Origin: Calonectria ilicicola
Lineage: Eukaryota > Ascomycota > Sordariomycetes > Hypocreales > Nectriaceae
Length of the DNA: 64,000 nucleotides
Direction of reading: 5' to 3'
Assembly: GCA_020809705.1 (NCBI GenBank)
Contig: CP085826.1
Location: 3,782,001 to 3,846,000, forward strand
Positions within the stretch are counted from its first letter, which is position 1. Each line of letters begins with the position of its first letter. Made by a program: the position numbers and the translations under genes. Below the pieces are notes generated by a model. It was given only the letters and a program-made list of their open reading frames with translations, was not told where the DNA came from and ran no database searches. Shown here piece by piece: positions 42,560 through 54,820 of the stretch.

Positions 42560-45500
42560 TGGACGAGTCGGCGAGTTTTCAGCGTCTCTTCAGTCGCAGG
42601 CGAAGTCTTGCGCGAGCATCCAGAATCTCGGTGGTGGTGAAGTGGCGTGCACTGCACTGCGGGTCGCGCAGTCGTCCGAAGTAGGCGATTTGGCGAGGTA
42701 CGGGAAGGATGGCACCAAGGAATGTATATGGAGACGAGGTGGAAACTGAAGAGGCAGGGCGAACCACCGCAGCACAGCCAAGGAACAATAGAGCAGTGTC
42801 TATTGTGCCGAGGCAGAGCACAGGAGTGTAAAGGGTTCGGGGAGTCGGTGGCAGAGTGAAAAAAGGGAGGCGCTGAAATGTCGTCAAGACAATACTGCAC
42901 AGAAAGGGAGCTTCGGTGGTAGGATGCAAAAAGCCGTTGCCTGGATGAACGAATGCGGACGAGGGAGAAGGAGGGGCAAAGATGACGGAACACCACAACA
43001 CCAGACCGACACTGGGCGTGCGAAGACAGGTAGGTGCGTGGGGTGCTGCGGTGGTGGTGGTGGTAGGGTAGTGGATTCAGTCTAGGGTAAGGTTCCTTCG
43101 TTGGTCGAGATGCATCCTTGTCGGTTACCAATCCCGAATCCGAATCCAAGGCGATGAAACGACGGGGAAACGGGGATAAGGCTGGTACGCGACGATGACA
43201 GATGATATGTCAGTGTGGTTCTACTGGTACTTCTGCTGCATGGTATGGTTCCTGGGCTTGTAATCGATTGCCTAGGTAGGCAGGATGTGCGGTGTACTTG
43301 ATGTAGGTCATTGGTACCATGCACAGCTGTCTGGTTACGGACAGGCATATGAGACGAGGTCACTGTCTACTCTCCCCCAGCCCCTAAGTGTCTTCTATTA
43401 GTTTTGTTAGTTGGTTTTTTTTTTCTTCTAAAAAAAATCCACCACTTTCTTCTTTCAGTAAACCCGTGCCCTCTATCAAACGCCGCCGGCCCCTCGGGAC
43501 ACCCCTCGAGTACCACGAGCCTCGTCGTTTCAAAAGCAGGGAAGGGGGGATCCCCAAAGTACAGGGCCGCGGCGACGGAGCCATTACTGTACTTTAGAGC
43601 AGCGGCGTGGGCGGATGTATGCATCGGGAAAAGTGGACAGAACCATGAAAAGAAACTAGAGTTCCCCCCAGGCGGGCTAGTCCAAGCTCTAGCGCAGATC
43701 TCTGGGTCGATGACAGGATGGCCGCTGGTCAGCTAAGGAATAAGGGGAATCGAGTCCAGAGTGGTTGGAACGCCTCAAATTACTTGGTGCCATACCATAA
43801 TAATAGAGCAACGCCCTAATTCATGATATGTCCTCTGCAAATTCTGGCCACGTCGAAAAAAGCAACAGAGAAGTCGAGATGCAGTATCAATACGCCGGGA
43901 GAATGCTTGTCCGTGGGTGAGGATTGCCCGTGTACGGAATAGGCAATTTAGGGCACCCCAGTGAAGGCAAAATGAGCGAGATGTCAAGACGTCCACTGAG
44001 GAACCAGTGTCTTGTTATGTGAGATGAAACCCCGTGGCACAGATGCCGGATCCATACTGCCCCGGCCACATTGCAACCGTATTCACGGCTTGCTGATCTG
44101 CCCGTAGCGTGTGCCTTGTGCGCCTTGTGCGTATTTTGGCGTACAGAGGACACCTCATCTCACGCCATTCTTGCCGCAACATGGTACCGAAAATCTCGTG
44201 GCCCCTCTTCGGCTTGAGACTAACATATCCGGCCTATGGCGAAGGGGTTGTTGCCGGCCCAGACAGTCAAGTCTTTGGACCCGGCCTGGGTTTTGAATTT
44301 TTGCATCCAATCTCAGCCTCTCCCATTTTCCTCTTTCGGGTCCAGATGCCGTCACAGAATCTAGAACTCATCTCATACATGCACGTCCGCCTCCATGGAT
44401 ACTCCGCCCGCGCGCACACACACACTCACTCACAGGCACACACACACACGCACAGGCACACATTACACACTACACTCGGCTTACTAGCGAGCAAGACTAG
44501 TGGCAGCTCGGGACGGAGAGTCGCGTCTTGGACCGGTCCAGCCTCTAAAAAGCTCTTCCTTTGCTTTTGCATCCGAGTACATACCGTCATCAGGGGGCCA
44601 ATTATGACGGCAGGTGGGCAAATACCCTCCAACTATTGACTTTGGCCTCTCCACACAAGTCTCTGGCAAAGGAAAGAAAAAAAAGTCTCGTCACCTTGGG
44701 CCCCTCTCATCCCAAGATCTATCCAATGCCCAGTTCCCGTGACCTGGCCACGACCCCATGCTGGGCCAGGGTCCCATCCGCCCAAGTACCCATGTCACGC
44801 CTTAGCGCCCTTCCTCGCCCGTCATCGGCTAGGCCAGGACAGGACTCGATGCGATACGTAAGATAGCCGTTCAAGGCAAATGCTATGCTATGTATCATTG
44901 CTCGCTGCTCCTGTACGCCAGAAGTAAAATGCTGACCCTTGAATCTTGCCGGCTTGCACCCTCGATCACACACGCGCTTCCCAGGGTGGCGGCTGTCGCG
45001 ATACCCAAGACTCGATTGAGCGGGGCCCAGCATCACAGCACCTCAAGCCAAAACACAACGACCTCAACTTGGGGCCGAGACACACATGCACGCCATGGAC
45101 TGACAGGCTGTCGCACAAACACGTACCTCACACACTGGCGTTAACTCACATCGTTTTGGGGTATTCCACCAGCCCGCCAGCCCGATACATCCCGCCCGCC
45201 TCACCTTATCTCTGTCACAGCAAAAACCCTTTTAAACCTCGGAACTGTCCCCGAACCGGCTCTGGGTCGTCGCCACCAAAGGGTGGCACAATCCGCCAAG
45301 CTGGCATTGATTGCTCTACCTCCTCCTCCTCCTGCTTGATGGCTTCCGGGCCTAATCCCGGGGCAATTAGACGGACAGAACAGGTATTTGGTAGCAAGCT
45401 CCCATATTTGAAATATATTATCGCCACCGTTTCAGAGCTTGAGCACCGTGCACTCCTCGTCGCGCTTTTGACTTCACTTGTCATGCCAGCCAAAGCGTTT

Positions 45501-46410
45501 CTTAGATTAGATTACATTGCCACTCGGCGTGCTGTGCTCTCCCCCAGCTTGCTTGCTCCCGTGTCCATTACATAGACGCTCGTTTTGTGCGACGCGACAC
45601 ACGCAACCGACGTCGTATTTAATCATCCGGCCGCCTTGCTGCCCCACCTGGTCTACTCTGACCGGGGTTCATCTCTCCCCAAGCTCCATCCCCTCATCCT
45701 CCATCTTTCCCACTTGTCCTAGCCTGGCGAATCTGGGATTTGATTGATAGCTCTGAAGCGTTAGGGGTCTTCTCGACAGATCTATTGCCGCTGGCCCTCC
45801 TTCTCAAAGTCGCCTCCCTGGCACCCCCCGCCGACACAAGCTCTCGCACCATCCGCGCCACGAACACTGCGACGTGCTCTGGACACGGTCAAACCGCCAG
45901 TACAGCGAGGCCCGGATTTAGTGCGAGAACACGGACAGGCTTTAACTGCCGGGATTGGTTGCACGGCCTCCACTTTGACAGGAATAGTCCCACGCAAACG
46001 CTTTGAGCTGTTCGCTCCCTGGTCGTCGTCACTGGTCCGTCTCATGTTTCCCCAGCCTCGTTTGGCCCTTTCGTCCCTTGGCCCCGCGTTGTCAGCAGCA
46101 CCATCAGCACACGCAAAAATCCCACATTCCGACTACTGACCTAAGGCTAAGCCGGCCCGAGCATCTGCGGCTCTGTTCTAGAAAACACTGCGGCTCACTG
46201 CACCTCGTGCTCCTTCCAAGTGGAGAAGCCGAAAACGACATTCCAGCTGCCTTCCCGTTGCCATTTGAAGCTCACCTCAATCCCACCAGCCTACAACGCT
46301 CGCGTGACTCGATTTGTTCTTCTCTGGTCCGACGCAGCCTGAGAGGACATCTACTGACCAAATTGCCTAGGCTTGAACTGCTGCCTCGGGCCTTGGCGTC
46401 ATAGAGAAAG
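42560..46410. promoter_or_regulatory. 3.85-kb shared upstream region of two divergent regulators
   Basis: The two Zn2Cys6 genes face away from each other across this region, which must carry both promoters and long leaders. No internal gene is supported. Frames such as 44946-45575 (+) and 42505-43149 (-) are kept open by biased C/T or G/A composition and look unlike proteins. A CA-rich microsatellite lies at 44414-44470. Confidence 0.5.
44414..44470. repeat. CA-rich microsatellite
   Basis: About 55 bases of CA repeats interrupted by CT, GG and GC units. It lies in non-coding DNA between the two regulator genes. Confidence 0.8.
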
Positions 46411-48700
46411 ATGCCCCGCGCCAGCTTCTCTCACAATCCCCTCTTAAGGGTCTCACGTCCTGTGTCGGCCTGCTCTCGATGTACGTCTCGCCGTCTTGCT
46501 TATCGCCGTAGCCGTAAATTTTTAAATCCAAAATATACTGACCGCTTTGTTTTCAAGGTCGCGCTGCCAAAGTCAAGGTGAGTAATCTGGTCCCTTGCCC
46601 GCTGGGTTTTGCCCACAAGACTGACAAATCGTAATCAGTGCGATGGCAAGCTGCCAGCCTGCACGGCTTGCGAGAAAGCCGGCCGCGTGAATGAATGTTC
46701 CGCGGCCAATGACCAGTTTGCTAGAGGCAAGGAGAGGAGGTTGGTTCAACCCCGAAATTTGGCCTTCATCGTTCAATATCTCACATGTACCAAAGCTATG
46801 TTGCCGCCTTGGAGCTCCGTATAGAAAAGCTCGAGAAGCGCCTCCAGTTTGCCAAGTCTCGCAAGGCCTCTGTGGCCCTCCATGACTCCGACGCATCTTC
46901 ATTCAGTGCACAGTTTGTTGACAGAAGAGATTCTCTTGCCGCCATTCGGGCTGCCATTCATCGAAAGGCAGCCCGTAAGCGGGAAAATTTAGACGTCAAC
47001 TCTCTGGTGTCTGATTTTGGGTTCCTGTGAGTATCACCGAGTTGATATCTACCTTGGCAATCTCTGACCCTTTATAGATCGGTCAACGCGACAACGCGGG
47101 ACTTTGAACCCAATGCTAGCAAAATGACTTTTGCAAGACTCGTCTTAGCAGCCACGACTAATGATGCACTACCAGAGTCTTCCCAAGCACGTTTGCCCCC
47201 AAGACAGACGGCACACGCCCTTGTTCAGCATTACTTGAGCAATGTGTTCACACTATTCCCGTTCTTTTTAGAAACTGCTCTTTTGACAGCTTTGGATGAT
47301 GTTTATCAGCAAGACGACCGCGTAATCAAAGATTCTGACTGCTGGATGGTGTACATGGTGCTCGCTATTGGCTCCACCTGTCAGAGTCGTTCTCGAGGGG
47401 ACGAACACTATGTTAATGGGATGGAGTTTGCTTCTCGGGCAATGTGCTTCGCAGATGGGGCTTTGGCTCCTGGTTATGTGACACAGATCCAGTCCCTTCT
47501 CCTACTGACACAGTACGCAATGTTGGATCCTGCACACTTTGACAGCTGGCATTTGATTGGATTCACAGCTCGCGCTATTGTTGACCTTGGCTTTCACCAG
47601 GATCCCCTCATGAGCTACGTCACTGACAAAGGTGCTCTTGATTTGCGACGCAAGATCTTCTACTGCGTGTACGCTCTTGATCGGTTCGTCAACTGCCCCC
47701 AATAACTGATACAATATATCGAAGGCTAACCATTCCGTACAGTGCTATCAGCATGGTGCATGCTAGAACGTTTTCCTTCACTGATGACACAGTCAATGTA
47801 GCATTTCCCCATGCTTCCGGCCCAGGGCGCAAGGCATCTGTTGCCGGTCCTATTTCTGGCCCACAATCGGCAGACCCTGCTCTGTTGCTCTTCCAGCTTA
47901 GACGAGCCCAGTCTCATTGGTATCAAGAGCTTTATCAGTCCGGTTCATCTCCGTTGCAAGACCCCATTTCGTACATCTGGAACATGTGCTTGGACATGCG
48001 CGAGTGGGTAGACTCGCTCCCAGTCACTCTCTCGCCCGCAGTTCGGCAACTCTTTGACCAAGAGTTGAGATATAGTTACGTTTACTGCATTGCACCTTCA
48101 GCTAGGGCACCGCAAATCACTGACTACAACCGTATCCTGATCTTTGAGCATTCAATGGCATATCTTGATACCGTCCACGAAATTGCGCACGCCACGCAGA
48201 ACCCCGCCTTCTATACCTATCACGACGTGCTAAGGGTTTACTTCATGGCCAACCAATTGCTCGCAGTTTTGCGGGAGGCGGAGGAAATGCTGCTCTCCGG
48301 TGTGCCAGTGCCGATCCCGATCCCACGTCCCGGTGCCGCCCCTGCGCCGCCACTTCCTAGGCGGTTGCAGCCTTCGGGCATGTCAGGAGAGGACAATCTT
48401 GATCGTAGCTTGAGATGCCTAGAAAAGGTCTCGCAAACTTTGGAGACATATGGAAAGCGTTGGGAGGAGGCTGCCATGTGGAAGGAAAGTTTCGGAGCTA
48501 TATCGCAAGAAGTTATCGAGCACCTGAGCAGGCGAAAGCAGGCCCGGGACATGGCCAGGGAGCAGCACCAGATGCACTTCCAGAATGGAGCCACACCGCC
48601 GCAGCCAACACCCCTACAACTGCATGGAGTACAACAAAGTCAGGAGATGCGGTGGGTGGGAGTTGATGTCACACAAATGATGCGGGGGGGGCTCCAGTAA
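46411..48700 (+). CDS. Zn2Cys6 transcription factor with microexon in zinc cluster
   Basis: Predicted 661-residue nuclear regulator. Six exons: 46411-46480, 46558-46577, 46639-46739, 46796-47026, 47078-47683 and 47743-48700, all in phase. Exon 2 is a 20-base microexon encoding most of the basic loop of the zinc cluster. The cluster runs from Cys21 to Cys50 (cysteines 21, 24, 31, 38, 41, 50), followed by a short coiled coil (YVAALELRIEKLEKRLQFA) and a fungal-specific transcription factor domain at about 160-480 (ALVQHYLSNVFTLFPFF, LLLTQYAMLDPAHFDSWHLIGFTARAIVDLGFH, RRKIFYCVYALDRAISMVHA). A Pro-rich segment lies near 490, with a helical Gln/Arg-rich tail. Targets are unknown. The gene is divergent from the factor at 42559, but the two are not obvious duplicates. 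Confidence 0.88.
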
Positions 48701-49743
48701 TAAAGCACTTATCTGAACAGGGGCGTGGGATTTATGGCACTTGGCTAAGGATAGATGGAAACAATACGATGCCAAGTTTCACTGCCCTTGGATGCAAACT
48801 TCTCCGTTTCGTTTGACACTCCTGGATGTTCAGATTTAGCGAAACTGGCCTCGGTCACGAATTCACTAGTTTTGGACACTTCATTGAACGAGATGATGAA
48901 CGACTGGATGGATATTGCTTTGCTAATATGCGTTGAACTTTTCCTGCTGGCAATTCCAGACAGGCTCTACAGAATCGTGTGTTTGAAAACCTCACAAATA
49001 CTCACAGAGCATTGGTCCTACACCTTTGGTTTCCACCTAGAAAGGCGAGCTGGAACCGTGTAAAAGAGAAGTTGTCGCCGGCTCCTGGAGCTGATATGCC
49101 GAAGCTGAATGTTATAGCAGCGAGTGAGGCGATGGGAGGCGACTCCAGCCTTACTTTCCTCAACTGAAGATGGGATGTTGATTGTTTCGAGTTATTTCTT
49201 ATATTGTTTTTTTATTTATGAATACGGGAAGATCTGCTGATAGACGAAGATCATGTAAACAAGGCTTGGTCCAGTCGCAGTTATAGTGTGTTGGGGTGAT
49301 ACAAATATCATACAAATAGGCGCAGCTTTGACTCAAATAATTGTCCCATGACGGACGCTATCAGACTTTGGGATGATAATGGTGGTTCTCGGCCACGGGA
49401 ACACAATATTTCCAGAACAAAAAGTGACGTTGTGCGCCCATGCCAAGATTCACATCCGGGTCAATGCAGAGAAGATCTGCCGATATATTGTTGCTGTGAG
49501 GCATAGCGAGCCGTTTAAGCCAAACCTGATTGTATACCTGATACAGGTGGGATCCTCGGTGATGGTGGTTGTTTGAATCACAAACATGTTGTTTGTTTTT
49601 CTGCTGGGAGCGACCTGAGCTCAGATCACTACCGTGTTTCAGGCAGCTGTGAACGATTGTTTAAATAACCAAGTATCCCGATTGATCATCAACATCCATC
49701 TAATCTCAACCTCGTCGGATTCCCATCTCCACAGCAATCCATC
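48701..49743. other. intergenic region
   Basis: Non-coding spacer with the 3' region of the regulator gene and the promoter of the gene at 49744. A 102-codon frame at 48755-49063 (+) has no recognisable domain. Confidence 0.45.
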
Positions 49744-50481
49744 ATGCCTGTGCATTGGAACTTCTTTTCGTCCCCGCTGAAGGGATGGAAAAGCTCATCA
49801 CAACCTCGCTCGACACCTTCGATTAAAGCATGCATTTCTGCATCCTCTCCAGTTCTGGACATGTCTTCAGTGGATCTCGACCCGTTCGTCATCACCGTCG
49901 ATCTCGTCCTCGACCACCCCCGTCCCATCACATTCCACTGTTCCGCCATCGGCATTCTCGACGACACAGTCATGCACGAAGAGAGCCTAGTTTTTAAAGA
50001 TACAATAAACGGACAAAACGTCCAGTGCGACCAGATACCTCTGTGCTGCTTCACAGATGCGTACAATTTTAACCGGTACAGCGAGAGCGGGTTCATTACC
50101 CTGTACCCCCGCAAAAAGCATACGGTTCGAACCAAGCTATATTGCTCCCTGGACAAGGCTGTTGGCACAAGGGAAAGCAACGAATGGGAAAGTGATGATG
50201 AGGAGGATGACTTGCTTCCAGATACCTGGAATTGGGAGAATTCTAATTATTTGGAAGATGGCAGGACGTACGAAATTGGCGTCCATGGCAAAACGTTGAG
50301 CACAGGGTGGATGGAGGGGACCAAAGCAGACCTTCTCGCCTGGTCATTTATACGACCGGTAAAGATGTCAAAAGAAATAGTGCCCATTCAGGTGGTTCAA
50401 ACCGCAGAGTTCTCGGTTCAGCGACCTGACAAGAGTGGAAAATTGGAAGGTTCACAATGTAGCAGTCAGCTTTCCTACTAA
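49744..50481 (+). CDS. hypothetical protein, 245 residues
   Basis: Intronless open frame with natural protein composition; I do not recognise the family. No signal peptide or membrane helix is visible. The N-terminal 40 residues are Ser/Pro-rich. The middle has beta-rich character (FVITVDLVLDHPRPITFHCSA, FITLYPRKKHTVRTKLYC, given here as two separate strands). An acidic stretch follows (WESDDEEDDLLPD), then a region ending with PIQVVQTAEFSVQR. The alternating strands suggest a beta-sandwich, but this is speculation. The ATG at 49744 (ATCATGCC) is the first in frame and follows a short C/T-rich leader. Confidence 0.6.
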   Translation: MPVHWNFFSSPLKGWKSSSQPRSTPSIKACISASSPVLDMSSVDLDPFVITVDLVLDHPRPITFHCSAIGILDDTVMHEESLVFKDTINGQNVQCDQIPLCCFTDAYNFNRYSESGFITLYPRKKHTVRTKLYCSLDKAVGTRESNEWESDDEEDDLLPDTWNWENSNYLEDGRTYEIGVHGKTLSTGWMEGTKADLLAWSFIRPVKMSKEIVPIQVVQTAEFSVQRPDKSGKLEGSQCSSQLSY

Positions 50482-50926
50482 TACATGCCGTTTTACAAAG
50501 CTTCTACTATGCGCATGCCTATTGGACTAGTGCCTTTTACGAAAAAGAGGAATCTCACAAATAGTGAGGAATACAGATTGGTAAATGGACCTGTGGTGTG
50601 TATCTGTAAGGGATCTGATCTGAGAGCTGATAAAGCGACCGGGGGGAAGGGGGGAGAGGGGGAGAGGGGATGGAGAGGATACGAAAGAGATGACATGTCC
50701 ATATCACAAAAGTAGAACCACGACTCGTGGATTTGACATGTGTGTGTGGCAAAGCTGCTACTAATGAGGGCCTCGGCCCGTGGGCGAGTAGCCGCACACG
50801 TCAAGGTTGGTACGGCACGACTCAGGTGACAGGGCTAGTGGTAGATCTCTAGATTGTGATGGGTGGAGAAAATGTGTCGGATGAGCGGGCTGGCCTCCAA
50901 GTACGGGGAAAATATTCCTACCAAGA

Positions 50927-50950
50927 ATGGGATGGGATGGGATGGGATGG
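50927..50950 (+). repeat. GATGG pentanucleotide repeat, G-quadruplex pattern
   Basis: Four runs of three G separated by AT occur at 50929-50931, 50934-50936, 50939-50941 and 50944-50946. These fit the pattern G3-N2-G3-N2-G3-N2-G3. Confidence 0.85.
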
Positions 50951-52025
50951 AGAGCATCATCTGGGGCAACACCGTTGATAGCTGCCGCCTCCACATGGCC
51001 ACCCGGCGCGCCCCCGAACGGTTGAACGGCAGCGATTGGCAGCAGCTTAATAGAGCCCCCATGGAAAAGTTGGGGGTTGGCGTATGGGGGTTGGGCAGAA
51101 GAGCTAATGGATAAATCGGCTGTCTTGCATCTCTTGGCTTCCCCCAAGGTGAAGGCATGGGGATCCCGTGGGGATCTTGTGGGGTGAGAGGGAGGCTCTA
51201 GCGAGCGTGGTCAGCGGTCCGGGGTAAAATCGTATGCTAAATGAGATGGGATGACTGGGAAATAGGATTGTGTGTGCGTGTTTAGTCGCGGGGATGATGC
51301 TTATAATGGTTAGTATTTGTTGGTGTTGTTGATTTTCTCATCAGTTAATGAATGAGGGTAGAGGGTATATTTTTTGCTTTTTTGATGTCTATCTTTCAAA
51401 AAAGGAAACATATGATGACGGCATTCAAATAAATGCACATAGGGCAACGAGAGTAGCAACCTATGGCTACTTCAACGGCCGGCAAAAAAAAGTCCCCCTG
51501 CTTGCGTTGGTGGCTGGACTTGGAGATGGGCTCCTCTTTCTCCACGATGGTCTAGGCATGGATGCGGGGAAATGACGGGAGGTCCTCGCGCGGGGTTTAC
51601 GAGGCGACGAAGAAAAAAAATCAAAATAAAATAAAACAAGGCAAATTTCTGGAGAAAGGGAGAAAAAAGGGAGGGGGACAAGGGGACAAGGGGAAAGAGA
51701 GAGCCAGCGCCATGTCGGAGCCGACAGCTGTCGTTGCGCCGGAGAATGTTATTCCTCCAATGAGGAGACTGGCTTGACGAAAGTAGCATTCAGCCGCTTT
51801 GTTGGTGAGGGAGGGAAGGATGGGAAGGCGCGATGGACCGAATGCAATCCCCCCACACCACCATGAAGGAATTTGGGTTCCCTAGAATGAAAGAATAAAA
51901 TAAAATAAAAGAAATAAATACGAAAATAATACACTCGGAAAAAAAAAGAGGCGTAGCTTTCTGGGCAACGATGGTCAATGGGCTGAAGTGGGCTTTGCCA
52001 AGGCGGGAGTCACCTTTGGGGTCAG

Positions 52026-52046
52026 GAGAGAGAGAGAGAGAGAGGA
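52026..52046. repeat. GA dinucleotide microsatellite
   Basis: A pure GA run of about nine units in non-coding DNA. Confidence 0.85.
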
Positions 52047-52819
52047 GAAGGCGCTTTGAGTTGGCCGCCCGTCATGACAAGGAGCGAGCAGGTGGAGAAG
52101 GCGACCAGGGTGCATAGCGTCCTCATACCACAAACTAGCTTAACGTGCAACTTAACTCAAGCACCGCAACAAAGGTTCTCGCACGCTACACTGAGGCCAA
52201 AAGAGCGGAAACAGGCCGGGAATGGACCCTTGTCTTGTCGGCGGGGATGAATCAGAGCCTATACCGCTGCATCTGCAGCCTGCCACCCTTGCTTGATCTG
52301 CCGCCCATGGTTCCATTCTGCTCCAGACTAGCCTGGACCTGGCATCCGCCCCTAGTCTCTTGTTGCAGCCATGGACCATGGAACGCTACTCCATGCTGCA
52401 GTCTTGCGGTATACGCACCTGTGCCCTCTCTCGCTTGCACCGCACGTACATTATCGCTGCCCTCCATTACAGAAGCACCAGCAGCAGTAGTGGCGGTAGC
52501 AGTAGTAGCACCAGCACCAGCATCAACCCCAAAAAAAAAATGTTCCGGGGCGTCGTCCATTGACCAGGGTATGCGGCGCGAGAAGCCGGTCAGTCTCTCT
52601 CTCTGGCATAAAAAGACGAAGGGCCCTTTGCTCTCTTTTTCCTCTCTTCCCAGGAATATCCATCACCTCTCCTCTTCCTTGCCTTTCCTCAGATAGGGAT
52701 ATCCCTTTTGCTATTCCTGTCTACTCTTTGAGCCATCTCGCTCTTCTTGGCTTGGTTATCTCCATCCCCGACAGAGTTGCCGCCAGATACAACAAGTGCG
52801 ACATCGCAACACCGCCAAG

Positions 52820-54820
52820 ATGGTGTTAAGTACGCGTGCGTACAACTGGTTCATCTGCCTCGTCGCTGCCTCGTGCATGACGCTCTATGGCTTTGATTCC
52901 AGTGTTTTCAATGTAACAACCCCCCAAGACAACTCGTTCTTCAAGACATACACAGTCACTAACTTCAATTTCGCATCAAGGCCCTCCAAGGCTCCAAGCA
53001 CTGGCTCAACTGGTTCAATCTCGACCTGGTACGCCAAGCCCTCCAACCCCGGACCGCACGTTCGCGACTAACCAGATATCGTAGGATAACGACAGTTACA
53101 CGGTTGGATTGATCAACACTTGCTACACCATCGGTGCAATCATCAGTGGCTTCTTCATTGGTGGTCCTCTGGTATGTTTCGTCCCCCCTCCTCTTTACCC
53201 TTGTCACCACCACCACCCTCCTCGCCACGCTCAGCACACCCTCTTCTCGGGGACATCCCCCCGTCCCTCCAATCATGTAAATTACTCTTGCTGACAGAAT
53301 TCCAAGTCCGATTATCTCGGCCGACGCTGGGGCATGGGCATTGGCTGCTTCATCACCATCATTGCTGCCCTCATCCAGGCTTTTGCTCCCCGTGGCAAGC
53401 TCGGTGTCTTTATTTTTGGTCGTGTCTTGATTGGTATTGGCCAGGGTACAGCCTTGAGTATGTGGATTTCTCCTCCTCTTTCTCTTGTTCTCATTGTTAC
53501 TCGAAAGAGCCCCGGATGAATCCAGATTGCTGACATCTCAACCCACTTACAGCGGCCGGCCCTGTTTACATCAACGAAGTCGTGCCTTCTGCCATCCGTG
53601 GCAAGGTCATGACCTTTTGGCAACTCAACTACTCGGTCGGCGCCTTCATTGCTTACTGGATCAACTACGCCTGCAGTCTTCACAGCGCCAAGCTTGGCCA
53701 GTGGGATTGGCGCCTAGTAGTCATTTTCCAGATGCTGGTCCCCATCCTCATCATCATCGGTCTGCCTTTCCAGCCAGAATCACCACGATGGCACATCCGC
53801 AAGAACAACAATATCGAGGCAGCTCGCGCCGGTCTTCGTCGCATCCGTGAAACCGAGGAGGAGGTTGAGGAAGAGCTCTTGGCCATCCGCGAGGCTATTG
53901 AATACGAGAAGGAGATGGCCAGCGTTGGTTACATGGCCCTCTTCAAGGACAAGTCTGTCCGCAAGCGACTCGGCCTTGCCTTCGTTCTCAACGTCGGTCA
54001 GCAACTTACTGGCCAGGGTACTCTCAACTCTTACTCTACTTCCATCTACAAGAAGGTTTGGTCTTCAAACCAAAAAATGTAAGTCTATCACGAGAGTGTT
54101 TGGAAGTCTGCATACTAATATTCAACTCTGCAGCAACCTCATCAACGCTCTATGGGCCACCTTTGGTATCGTATTCACCCTCAACGCAGCTTGGACAGCT
54201 GACCGCTTCGGTCGTCGCTGGCTCTTCATGGTTGGTTCCGTTGGTATGGCTGTGTGCATGTTGATCGTCCCTGTGATTGGTCTTGCCACGCCGAGCACTG
54301 ACGGAGTCAAATCTGAACCTGCTGCCATTGGTATCGTCTTCATGCTCTTCGTTTTTATGTAAGTCCATATACCCAACTTTTCAGTCTTGCATCGTTCGTT
54401 AACATTAGTTCAAGCTTTTTCTACAAGCCTTCGTGGGGTGCTGTCGTCTGGATGTGGACCAGTGAGGTCTTCTCTGCCAACGTTCGATCCCAGGCTGTCG
54501 GCATGGCCTCGCAGTCTCAGAACGTGGCCAACACCATCTTCCAGCAGTTCTTCCCCACATTCCTCGCCAAGACTGGTCTCAAGTGTCTCTTCTTCTTTAT
54601 GGGTGTTAATATTCTCCTGACTATTTTCGTCTACTTCTGCGTTCCCGAGACCAGGGGCATTCCCCTCGAGCAGATGGATGTCATCTTCGGTGGCGCTGAC
54701 CACACCGAAAAGGGTGCTCAGATGCTTGGTATTGCCCCTGAGCCATCGCAACCCGCACCTATCGAGCTGAAGGATGGCTCTGAGGTCCGTGCGACAGAGC
54801 AGAGACGTGAAGTTGCCTAA
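52820..54820 (+). CDS. MFS sugar transporter (sugar porter family)
   Basis: Predicted 516-residue plasma-membrane sugar/proton symporter with twelve transmembrane segments. Seven exons: 52820-52912, 52981-53028, 53085-53171, 53298-53457, 53553-54078, 54134-54358 and 54409-54820; all introns are GT-AG and the total closes in frame. Exon 2 is 48 bases and encodes ALQGSKHWLNWFNLDL. Sugar-porter hallmarks are present: YLGRRWGMGIG after TM2, GRVLIGIGQG in TM4, PSAIRGKVMTFWQL, PESPRWHIRKN before the central loop, a QQLTGQGTLNSYST motif in TM7, DRFGRRWLFM, and PETRGIPLEQMD after TM12. The substrate cannot be decided from sequence. The gene converges on the Cel7 cellulase gene 0.86 kb downstream, which makes uptake of a plant-derived sugar plausible. 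Confidence 0.92.

Larger units (their letters stand above)
50482..52819. other. intergenic region rich in simple repeats
   Basis: No supported gene over 2.3 kb. It holds a G/A-rich tract (50640-50682), a GATGG pentanucleotide run with quadruplex pattern (50929-50946), a GA dinucleotide run (52026-52046) and a loosely repetitive AGCACCAGC-type tract near 52475-52530. The last 200 bp are C/T-rich and likely the leader of the transporter gene. Confidence 0.5.

Noticed and set aside
42505..43149. 214-codon minus ORF upstream of the first Zn2Cys6 factor
   Set aside because: C/T-rich leader sequence with low-complexity translation; the factor starts at 42559 in another frame.
44946..45575. 209-codon plus-strand ORF between the two regulators
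   Set aside because: His/Thr/Pro/Ser-rich, no domain, and it lies in the presumed leader region of the downstream factor.
48755..49063. 102-codon plus ORF after the second Zn2Cys6 factor
   Set aside because: No domain, one hydrophobic stretch only, and it lies where a 3' untranslated region is expected.
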